Below are positions 1 to 4,814 of a stretch of 6,089 nucleotides of DNA, piece by piece. How positions within the stretch are numbered: position 1 is the stretch's first letter; each line of letters starts with the position of its first letter. A model generated the notes under the pieces. That model worked only from the letters and a program-made list of their open reading frames with translations, was not told the DNA's origin and did not search any database. The stretch spans positions 1 to 6,089 of the forward strand of contig JANKMV010000136.1 of assembly GCA_024650095.1 (NCBI GenBank). The letters are read 5' to 3'. This stretch comes from Bacillota bacterium. Lineage in GTDB: Bacteria; Bacillota; Dethiobacteria; Dethiobacterales; Dethiobacteraceae. A program made the position numbers and the translations under genes.

Positions 1-26
1 TAATTATCACAAGAAAAGAATTACAA

Positions 27-117
27 TAAGAAAGGCGCGCTTAATCGGTTCCCTCAACGCGCACTTCAATACTGGTTTCCTTAGCCGCTTGCTAGTTGCA
101 AGCGATATAATTTCCTT
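27..117 (-). repeat. Left copy of a ~92-bp inverted repeat element flanking the 166-aa gene
   Basis: Read on the minus strand, this segment aligns end to end with plus-strand 703-795. By hand there are about 75 matches over 91 columns plus one 2-nt gap, roughly 82%. It begins AAGGAAATTATATCGCTTGC and ends CCTTTCTTA. Its core is a perfect hairpin, CGCTTGC (86-92), loop TAGTT, GCAAGCG (98-104), and both stem arms are identical in the other copy. A second GC-rich pairing (GCGCG 35-39 with CGCGC 58-62) exists only in this copy. The two copies face each other across the gene at 166-666. No transposase is visible, so a MITE-like or REP-like dispersed element is an inference. Confidence 0.75.
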
Positions 118-124
118 ACCAGTA

Positions 125-148
125 CAAGAAAAGCGGCTGTCGCCGCTT
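125..148 (-). terminator. Rho-independent terminator of the 166-aa gene
   Basis: On the minus strand, 17 bp after the TAG stop, AAGCGGC (148-142), loop GACA and GCCGCTT (137-131) form a perfect 7-bp stem that runs into TTCTTG. This is a compact intrinsic terminator with a short, imperfect U tract. On the plus strand the hairpin is followed by ATTCTTCC, so termination in that direction would be weaker. Confidence 0.75.
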
Positions 149-165
149 ATTCTTCCCGTATTCTT

Positions 166-666
166 CTAATCGGCATACCGTCTAAATCGTTGCATCCATT
201 GCGTCTTTGTTTGACTGTGGACCTCAAAGAAAACCTGCTCCATTTCCTGTACGGACATCTTCAGACCTAATGGCTCCATAATTTTCAGACGCCTAAATTC
301 TTCCTTTACAGCAAAACGAATAAGAAAGCTAAGTGAATCGGCAATCACTTCCAATTCGAGTGGTGCAAATGCTATCTCACCGTCCATCTCTTCATCATAC
401 ACTGTATAAATTTTACCCAGTTCAATGTTCTCGATAAAAACGCCTTGCACTGGCACATTTCGCCATAAGGCGGCTTGTTGCTCCCTCAATTCTCCAGCTG
501 CTTCCTCTGTACCCTTACCGCCGAAGAAAAAACGAGAAGGACGCGCTTTCCCCCGATAATCGAAGCGAATTCTAGCGCGAATTTTAACGGAGCTTTTCAT
601 GTCTACGTCCTCATCACGCCTGGGTTCCTCAAAGGGGGCTTGTTTCTCAAAACCTGGCTTTAACAA
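166..666 (-). CDS. Conserved-looking hypothetical protein, 166 aa, function unknown
   Basis: I do not recognise this family. The chosen start is TTG at 666, preceded by GGGAGGAG at good spacing. An alternative is ATG at 600 (residue 23, MKSSVKIRAR), with a weaker GAGG eight bases upstream, giving 144 aa; the first 22 residues are highly charged and could be spurious. From residue 23 the protein starts with alternating basic/hydrophobic residues suggestive of beta strands (KIRARIRFDY), then a basic RFFFGGKG stretch. The middle is acidic and strand-like (VFIENIELGKIYTVYDEE), and the C-terminal half looks helical (ADSLSFLIRFAVKEEFRRLK, ending QRFRRYAD). There is no signal peptide, membrane segment or cysteine, so a cytosolic protein is likely. 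It appears to be a single-gene unit: 256 bp separates it from the upstream ATPase gene and a terminator follows. It is bracketed by inverted repeats. Coding status is supported by the RBS, the terminator and the length; the role is unknown. Confidence 0.75.
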   Translation of the reverse strand: MLKPGFEKQAPFEEPRRDEDVDMKSSVKIRARIRFDYRGKARPSRFFFGGKGTEEAAGELREQQAALWRNVPVQGVFIENIELGKIYTVYDEEMDGEIAFAPLELEVIADSLSFLIRFAVKEEFRRLKIMEPLGLKMSVQEMEQVFFEVHSQTKTQWMQRFRRYAD

Positions 667-702
667 TTTGCTCTCCTCCCGTTTGGCGCTCTCTCACACG
701 AC

Positions 703-795
703 AAGAAAATTATTTCGCTTGCAAATAGCAAGCGGCGAATGTAAGCAGAATTGAAAGGCATGTATTAAGGGAACTGAATAAGCGCACCTTTCTTA
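703..795 (+). repeat. Right copy of the ~92-bp inverted repeat element
   Basis: This is the plus-strand counterpart of the 27-117 element. It begins AAGAAAATTATTTCGCTTGC and ends CCTTTCTTA, and contains the same hairpin: CGCTTGC (716-722), loop AAATA, GCAAGCG (728-734). The best-conserved blocks are the hairpin, ATTGAA, AGGGAAC, TAAGCGC and the final CCTTTCTTA; the stretch between ATTGAA and AGGGAAC is the most divergent and holds the 2-nt gap. It lies 36 bp upstream of the TTG start of the 166-aa gene, in the region where that gene's promoter should be, so it may affect its expression. No clear -35/-10 pair was found here. Confidence 0.75.
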
Positions 796-797
796 GT

Positions 798-847
798 AGG
801 ATTTCCCGTTTGTTGGAAAATAATTCGCGCTAAGACGAAGAAATCCT
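798..847. other. Long imperfect hairpin in the intergenic region
   Basis: AGGATTTC (798-805) pairs with GAAATCCT (840-847). Inside it CGTTT (807-811) pairs with AAGACG residues at 833-837, with one T-G wobble, leaving a loop of about 21 nt. It starts three bases beyond the right repeat copy. Neither strand has a T run after the stem, so it is not a classical terminator. It could be an RNA processing or protection structure after the ATPase gene, or part of a larger repeat. The remaining non-coding DNA from 848 to 922 holds only a short GGGGACCCC palindrome (881-889), and I see no clear terminator for the upstream operon. Confidence 0.45.
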
Positions 848-922
848 GCCTCTTTCACCATTTCTCCCTAATTTCTTTACGGGGACCCCCTAGCATAGAA
901 GATCATTTTTCAAAAAGTAGCA

Positions 923-2263
923 TTAACTTCTATCCATTTGACCCTCTAACCAATCAATAAACTGACGCGCCGTTCTAGGTGAGCGGCCATTTTGCCACAT
1001 TTCCCACTTCACGGCTTCTGCACGCAAGCGGGTACTATCGATTTTTAGCTCTCTATTCTTTGCCAACCCCTCGACAATGTCTAAATATTTGCGTTGATCC
1101 GGCGACAAAAAGGTAACAGTAATGCCAAAGCGATCGGCAAGAGATAGTTTTTCCTGCAAGGTATCAGTAGCACGCACTTCATCGTTGCCATAACCAGACT
1201 GTAAGCCCGACCGCTCGCTAAATTTTTCTTTAATTAAGTGGCGACGATTAGAGGTCGCATAGATAACGACATTTTGCGGTTTCTGTTCCAAGCCACCTTC
1301 AAGCACAGCTTTGAGTGCTGTATAGCGTTCTTCGTTATCATCAAACGCTAAATCATCCACAAAGATAATAAACTTTTGCGCCCGCTCTTTAAGTACGTGT
1401 AGAACGCTATGCAAATCCATAAGTTGTGCTTGTGGTAGTTCAACCACACGTAGTCCTAGCGAACTATACTCATTAAGGAGTGCTTTAACCGTGGTGGACT
1501 TCCCTGTCCCCCGGTCACCATAAAGCAAAATATTATTAGCTGGATAACCCTTAATAAATGTAAGCGTATTATCAACCACTTTCTGACGCTCCAACTCATA
1601 GCCGATTAAGTCACTAAAGCGAATGCCATCTACTGTGGCAATGCCGGTAAGCTGACCGTTTTGACCTACACTCTCCCAGGTAAAGCCTGTGTAACAGGCG
1701 AACGCACCCGAACCATGTTGTCGATAAAAGTCTGCTAACTGGGGTACGCATTCACCCCAATTTTTAGCTACCTGCAAGCAAGCGTAAAGCTCTTCTCCCT
1801 TGCGGTGACCATTGTAAGTAATGGCGGTCTCCCACTCCGGTAATGCTTTGATTTTCTCATATACATAAGACGATTGATCAAGATGTCGCAGTGCAGATAC
1901 CTTGAGATCGCTTGCCGTTAGGGCAGCAACATCGCTAAGACAATGTAGGTCATGGATCATCGCCTCCATAACACTAGCCCTTACTTCTTCTAGTTCTTGT
2001 TTCTCGCAAGCCCGACTAAAGACTGTATCGGTAAAAAGCAAACGCTCAATTAGATAATCCGCATATGTTGAGCCGCCATTTTTCTCAAGTAAAGTATAAT
2101 AAAAATCTGCATAATCATTAACCCACAGTAAAGTAGTGGGTTGATCAAGCAACTGGTTTTGCAGTAAACGCAAAAATTTACTGACTATGGGATCGGTTAA
2201 CAGACCACGTAAAACAGTTAATGACTCTAGCCCAACGCAAGCAGCCAAAATTTTATTATCCAT
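923..2263 (-). CDS. DUF815-family AAA+ ATPase, 446 aa
   Basis: The C-terminal half is a clear P-loop ATPase of the DUF815 (PF05673) type. Walker A is GDRGTGKST (residues 249-257), Walker B is FIIFVDDLAF (298-307, acidic D303/D304), and a sensor-1-like segment is YATSNRRHLI (335-344). The family's EKLSLADRFG block (371-380) carries a candidate arginine finger at R378, and NGRSPRTARQFIDWL (425-439) follows. Residues 1-220 are a variable, largely helical region as usual for the family. No signal peptide or membrane helix is seen, so it should be cytosolic. The cellular role of DUF815 proteins is not established; ATP-driven remodelling of an unknown client is a guess from the fold. ATG at 2263 is supported by AAGGAG seven bases upstream. 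It follows the cobC stop by only 70 AT-rich bases, so co-transcription with the cob genes is possible, though no functional link to cobamides is evident. Confidence 0.93.
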   Translation of the reverse strand: MDNKILAACVGLESLTVLRGLLTDPIVSKFLRLLQNQLLDQPTTLLWVNDYADFYYTLLEKNGGSTYADYLIERLLFTDTVFSRACEKQELEEVRASVMEAMIHDLHCLSDVAALTASDLKVSALRHLDQSSYVYEKIKALPEWETAITYNGHRKGEELYACLQVAKNWGECVPQLADFYRQHGSGAFACYTGFTWESVGQNGQLTGIATVDGIRFSDLIGYELERQKVVDNTLTFIKGYPANNILLYGDRGTGKSTTVKALLNEYSSLGLRVVELPQAQLMDLHSVLHVLKERAQKFIIFVDDLAFDDNEERYTALKAVLEGGLEQKPQNVVIYATSNRRHLIKEKFSERSGLQSGYGNDEVRATDTLQEKLSLADRFGITVTFLSPDQRKYLDIVEGLAKNRELKIDSTRLRAEAVKWEMWQNGRSPRTARQFIDWLEGQMDRS

Positions 2264-2333
2264 GGAAATTCTCCTTGTCGTATATTAAAGAGAATATATT
2301 ACGTTTAACCTAGTATCTATCTAGCTTTGTGAA

Positions 2334-2936
2334 CTACGTCAAATGACTGGTGTCATTTAGCTTAACAAGATACCAACAACCGTTGTAATAATGAAGAGTG
2401 GTCATAGACGCAGTATCAATTTGAATACGCCCTGCAGCAAGGGGTGGCATCTGCATAGCCAAGGTAACAGCCACTCGAATCACTCCACCATGGGTCACAA
2501 TTACGGCGGTCTCATCCTCAGCCAGACGTTCTACCATACTAGCCAAAACGTTGCTAACCCGCTTTGCCAACACGTCTGCTGGTTCGCCCTCGGGCGGACA
2601 AGTAGTAACCGGATCGTTACACCAAGCTTCGAAGTGTTGCTGCATCGCTTCGTCCATTTCAGCGTACGTAAGCCCTTCCCAACGACCAAAGGACATCTCC
2701 CGCAGCTTGGAACAAAGCTGTGGTTGCAGACCCAAACGTGTGGCCAGTGGGGCCACAAAGGACTGCGCCCGCTGTAGCGGTGAAACATATATCTGATCTG
2801 GCTTGTCACTAAAACCCTCCGCCAGTTTTTGCGCTTGCATAAGTCCGGTCTCACTCAAAGCCACATCGCTTAACCCCTGTAAGCGATATTCTCGGTTCCA
2901 TAATGTTTCACCGTGGCGAATCCAAATCAGCTTCAA
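2334..2936 (-). CDS. cobC: Alpha-ribazole phosphatase-type histidine phosphatase
   Basis: This is a histidine phosphatase (phosphoglycerate-mutase-like) of 200 aa, a normal family length. The catalytic RHGET motif is at residues 7-11, with H8 the expected phospho-acceptor. Other active-site positions are R56 in SPLQRA, E80 in LREMSFGRWEG and H149 in VTHGG. In this context it most likely removes the 5'-phosphate from alpha-ribazole phosphate or from adenosylcobalamin phosphate, completing nucleotide-loop assembly. Sequence alone does not cleanly separate CobC from other small histidine phosphatases, so the neighbouring cobS and cobU carry much of the assignment. The start is TTG at 2936, preceded by GGGAGGG about eight bases away, giving MKLIWIRHGE. 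The 125-bp gap back to cobS contains no ORF. A perfect 7-bp inverted repeat covers the last codons. Confidence 0.88.
   Translation of the reverse strand: MKLIWIRHGETLWNREYRLQGLSDVALSETGLMQAQKLAEGFSDKPDQIYVSPLQRAQSFVAPLATRLGLQPQLCSKLREMSFGRWEGLTYAEMDEAMQQHFEAWCNDPVTTCPPEGEPADVLAKRVSNVLASMVERLAEDETAVIVTHGGVIRVAVTLAMQMPPLAAGRIQIDTASMTTLHYYNGCWYLVKLNDTSHLT
2341..2358 (-). other. Small perfect hairpin over the cobC 3' end
   Basis: AAATGAC (2341-2347), TGGT and GTCATTT (2352-2358) form a 7-bp stem with a 4-base loop inside the last codons of cobC. On the minus strand it is followed by GACGTAG, with no T run, so it is not an intrinsic terminator. It may stabilise or punctuate the mRNA between cobC and the ATPase gene, or be incidental. 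Confidence 0.3.
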
Positions 2937-3061
2937 AAGTTATACCCTCCCATCCTTTGCTTGTAACCCAGCTCCACTTTTCTCCTGATGATCAACCAAA
3001 GCAAATTCAGCCTAACCCTCGACTGATAAGCATTTACTGTCACACGGTCATATGTTACATA

Positions 3062-3805
3062 TTAGCGGAGGAGAAGAGGGGCGATAATGAGAACGGCCAG
3101 TTCGTGAAGTTCACAGATTGCACCAAGAATATCCCCAGTGATGCCACCAAAATTATGGTTAAAAAAGAAACGAAAAATGCTAAAGAAGATGGCCAATGCC
3201 AAGGTGACTAACATAATTTTCCAGCCAATAATGATGTACCCCATCAGTCCGTATAAAAATAAAGTAACTAGCAATTGACGGGTACCCGTACTGTCCACGA
3301 AGACTTTGCCGAGACCGCCACTAGCACGAGCATACTTACAGGTCGACATGAGCGTCACCATAACTGAACGTCCCGTTAGAGGTGCAAGGATAAGTAATGG
3401 ATAATAGGCAACATCATTGCTAAGGGCTGCCACTGCCATCACTTTTAGCAACATGGCAAAGATGGCGGCTTGCGCACCAAAGGCACCAACGTGACTATCT
3501 TTCATCACTTCTAATCTTCTTTCCAGATTACCGCGCACACCAAGACCATCGCAGGTATCCATTAAACCGTCAAGATGGAGACCGGCACTGATCAATTCCC
3601 ACAACGTCACAGTTAGGGCAGCGGTTAAAAAGACGGGCCATAGAGAAGATGCCCATAACCAAAAGCCATAGAGCACTAAGCCCACCAGCAGTCCCACTAC
3701 AGGATAATAAAGAGTAGACCCGACTAAATCTTCTGCTGTCACCTCACCATCCCCGCCAACAGGAAAGACGGTTAAAAATCGTAGTGCTAAAAAGAATCTC
3801 TTCAA
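3062..3805 (-). CDS. cobS: Adenosylcobinamide-GDP ribazoletransferase (cobalamin synthase)
   Basis: This integral membrane enzyme joins adenosylcobinamide-GDP to alpha-ribazole or its phosphate, giving (phospho)adenosylcobalamin. At 247 aa it has the usual length. Family signatures are the GLHLDGLMDTCDGL block, whose acidic residues are expected to bind metal and substrate, then MKDSHVGAFGA shortly after, and GGITGDILGA near the C-terminus. Several hydrophobic stretches (for example VVGLLVGLVLYGFWLW) are consistent with a multi-spanning inner-membrane protein. I place the start at TTG 3805 (MKRFFLALRFLTVFPV), because AAGGGAGGT lies six bases upstream at 3812-3820 and this is the standard CobS beginning. 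The frame stays open to a TTG at 3850, but that would add 15 residues encoded by the SD and by the palindromic repeat. It lies downstream of cobU and upstream of cobC, and a candidate promoter is at 3866-3895. Confidence 0.95.
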   Translation of the reverse strand: MKRFFLALRFLTVFPVGGDGEVTAEDLVGSTLYYPVVGLLVGLVLYGFWLWASSLWPVFLTAALTVTLWELISAGLHLDGLMDTCDGLGVRGNLERRLEVMKDSHVGAFGAQAAIFAMLLKVMAVAALSNDVAYYPLLILAPLTGRSVMVTLMSTCKYARASGGLGKVFVDSTGTRQLLVTLFLYGLMGYIIIGWKIMLVTLALAIFFSIFRFFFNHNFGGITGDILGAICELHELAVLIIAPLLLR

Positions 3806-3839
3806 GAATATACCTCCCTTCCCCATACTCTTGCCAAAC

Positions 3840-4043
3840 GGAACGGTCAAGACCGTTCCCTACAAATTATAGATACGTATTTGCGGTGCAGACAAGATTG
3901 TTTTCTAAAAATTTAATGTGTCTCTAAGCGGAACAGTCAAGACTGTTCCCTACATTTTCTAGCGTCTCATGGAGTTCGGCAAGATCGTTTCCTACATTTT
4001 CCAGGGTCTATCTGTACAAGGGCAAGACCGTTTCCTATTTTTC
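3840..4043. repeat. Degenerate tandem repeat array, about five units of 42-45 bp, between cobU and cobS
   Basis: On the plus strand a CAAGA-Y-Y-GTT-YCCTA core recurs with CAAG at 3848, 3893, 3938, 3980 and 4023 (steps 45, 45, 42 and 43). Most units continue into ACATTTTC-like sequence. In the first and third units the core sits in a perfect palindrome: GGAACGGTC-AA-GACCGTTCC (3840-3859) and GGAACAGTC-AA-GACTGTTCC (3930-3949). These differ by one substitution in each arm that keeps the pairing. The other three units keep the right arm but have lost the left. The array fills the whole intergenic region and runs into the last cobU codons. It may be tandem operators, a remnant of hairpin-type intergenic repeats, or a minisatellite. 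Confidence 0.75.
3866..3895 (-). promoter_or_regulatory. Candidate sigma-A-type promoter for cobS-cobC
   Basis: On the minus strand, TTGTCT (3895-3890, four of six consensus bases) and TATAAT (3871-3866, perfect) are separated by 18 bp. Predicted transcription start is near 3859, the edge of the perfect palindrome at 3840-3859, so the mRNA would begin with that hairpin, about 20 bases before the cobS SD. The -35 uses the centre of the most degenerate repeat unit. A second, weaker pair (TTGACT then TTAAAT, 18 bp apart) lies one unit upstream. This would allow cobS and genes below it to be transcribed apart from cobU. Confidence 0.5.
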
Positions 4044-4616
4044 TGTATATTCTTTTACGCAGAGTGGATAGCCGGATACGGCGAACCACAAGGAATCGGC
4101 AGCTCGTGCCACCTGTTGGTTAGCTCGTCCCGCCATATCACGAAAGACACGACCGAGAGGAGTATCGGGGACAACCCCACAACCCACTTCATTGGTGACC
4201 ACAATGGTACGAAAGGGCCTTGCTGCAGCTACGGTACAGAAGCGGTTCAATTCTGCCTGGATATGATCTTCAATGGCCATATATTTATCATCCGATAGAT
4301 CCTCTTCATAGCGAGCTAATAATTGATTGGTGAGCCAAATAGTCAAACAATCAACAATGACTGTCACTGTTCCGCTAGGAACTCTCTCCAAGGCTGCCGC
4401 CAAATCCATGGTCTCTTCTACGGTTGACCAGTGAGCTGGCCGGCGTTCTTTATGTATGGCCACACGAAGTTCCATTTCTTCGTCCAAGACGGCCGCTGTG
4501 GCAACATAGGTAGCTGGGCCACCGGCATCTTCTGCCAATTTCTCTGCCAATGTGCTTTTGCCACTTCGAGCGCCGCCGGTAATTAACACCAACTTGCCTA
4601 ATTTCTTATCTACCAT
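4035..4616 (-). CDS. cobU: Adenosylcobinamide kinase / adenosylcobinamide-phosphate guanylyltransferase
   Basis: This bifunctional cytosolic enzyme phosphorylates adenosylcobinamide and then forms adenosylcobinamide-GDP, the substrate of CobS. It has the P-loop GGARSGKS near the N-terminus and the HKERRPAHW segment; its His aligns with the guanylylated His46 of Salmonella CobU. The VDCLTIWLTNQL strand carries the Walker-B-like acid, and TNEVGCGVVP and FRDMAGRANQQVA complete the signature. I prefer ATG 4616 (MVDKKLGKLV, 193 aa) because it lies nine bases after GGGAGG; ATG 4622 is only three bases after it and would add two residues. The C-terminal EYTEK tail and TAG stop fall in the last unit of the tandem repeat array, so the end of the protein appears repeat-derived. 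An extended -10 promoter and a possible SD-masking hairpin lie upstream. Confidence 0.95.
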   Translation of the reverse strand: MVDKKLGKLVLITGGARSGKSTLAEKLAEDAGGPATYVATAAVLDEEMELRVAIHKERRPAHWSTVEETMDLAAALERVPSGTVTVIVDCLTIWLTNQLLARYEEDLSDDKYMAIEDHIQAELNRFCTVAAARPFRTIVVTNEVGCGVVPDTPLGRVFRDMAGRANQQVARAADSLWFAVSGYPLCVKEYTEK

Positions 4617-4625
4617 TACCATCTG

Positions 4626-4645
4626 CCTCCCTTATTCGTCAAGGG
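4626..4645 (-). promoter_or_regulatory. cobU Shine-Dalgarno partly inside a short hairpin
   Basis: On the minus strand CCCTT (4645-4641), loop GACGAAT and AAGGG (4633-4629) form a 5-bp stem whose 3' arm is the first part of the SD sequence AAGGGAGG (4633-4626). Pairing would partly hide the ribosome site. The SD position also favours ATG 4616 over ATG 4622 as start. The stem is short, so any regulatory role is tentative. Confidence 0.35.
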
Positions 4646-4721
4646 ACACGTGACAGGCTCACTATCCCACCATCGAGTCCACAGGCTGCCTTATGCAAAG
4701 CCACTCATTCTATTCCTGCCA

Positions 4722-4730
4722 AGTATACCA
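4722..4730 (-). promoter_or_regulatory. Candidate extended -10 promoter upstream of cobU
   Basis: On the minus strand TGGTATACT combines the extended TG with a five-of-six -10 hexamer (TATACT, 4727-4722). The expected start is near 4715, about 100 bases before cobU. The base 17-18 bp upstream (GGAGTT/TGGAGT) is a poor -35, which is tolerable for an extended -10. It lies just after the stop of the 23-codon ORF. It would give cobU and the genes below it an internal promoter within the cob cluster. Confidence 0.4.
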
Positions 4731-4742
4731 TAATTTAAAATA

Positions 4743-4814
4743 CTAACTCCATTGTTGACGAATCAATCTTGCCTGCACCGTAAGAGGTGACTGTACCATC
4801 ATCACAGCGCTCAT
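4743..4814 (-). CDS. Possible 23-aa ORF translationally coupled to cobQ, or remnant of a lost gene
   Basis: ATG at 4814 overlaps the cobQ TGA as ATGA, and AAGGAGG sits seven bases upstream at 4822-4828, inside the cobQ 3' end. Initiation signals are therefore as good as those of any full gene here. The frame runs 23 residues, starting MSAVMMVQSP and ending RLIRQQWS before TAG. There is no recognisable domain, signal peptide or membrane segment. Two readings are possible: a genuine small protein, or the surviving start of a downstream gene (many cob clusters have another gene here) cut off by deletion or a nonsense change. I do not recognise any family from these residues, and coding is unproven. 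Confidence 0.4.
   Translation of the reverse strand: MSAVMMVQSPLTVQARLIRQQWS

Noticed and set aside
1..165. CRISPR-like direct repeats at the left end
   Set aside because: The repeated sequence is an inverted pair with a gene between copies, not regularly spaced direct repeats with spacers.
475..663. Plus-strand 62-aa open frame
   Set aside because: It lies entirely antisense to the 166-aa gene, has no convincing RBS and no recognisable motif.
881..889. GGGGACCCC as a terminator for the operon
   Set aside because: The arms are four bases with a single-base centre and no T run follows on either strand.
1022..1031. GCAAGCG matching the hairpin arm of the inverted repeat element
   Set aside because: It is inside the ATPase coding region without the partner arm or any flanking element similarity.
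2391..2854. Several open frames of 81-128 codons on both strands over cobC
   Set aside because: They are shadows of cobC, whose catalytic motifs and RBS establish the true frame; their translations are low-complexity Cys/Ser-rich sequences without motifs.
2956..3005. TTTGCTT/AAGCAAA inverted repeat in the cobS-cobC gap
   Set aside because: The stem is 7 AT-rich base pairs with a 36-nt loop, no T run and no supporting inner pairing, so it is likely chance.
2937..3061. Cobalamin riboswitch in the cob intergenic gaps
   Set aside because: I looked for the B12-box-like core and multi-stem leader in this gap and in those at 3806-4034 and 4623-4810 and found none. A riboswitch for the cluster would more likely lie upstream of the first gene, outside the window.
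2903..3211. Plus-strand 102-aa open frame spanning the cobC-cobS gap
   Set aside because: It overlaps both cobC and cobS antisense, has no plausible RBS and no protein-like features.
3803..3820. A sixth array unit, since CAAGA occurs one 45-bp period before the first unit
   Set aside because: Only about half the following bases match the repeat core, and the segment is explained by the cobS start codon and SD.
3969..4298. Plus-strand 109-aa open frame
   Set aside because: It runs through the tandem repeat array and antisense to cobU, and its sequence is explained by those features.
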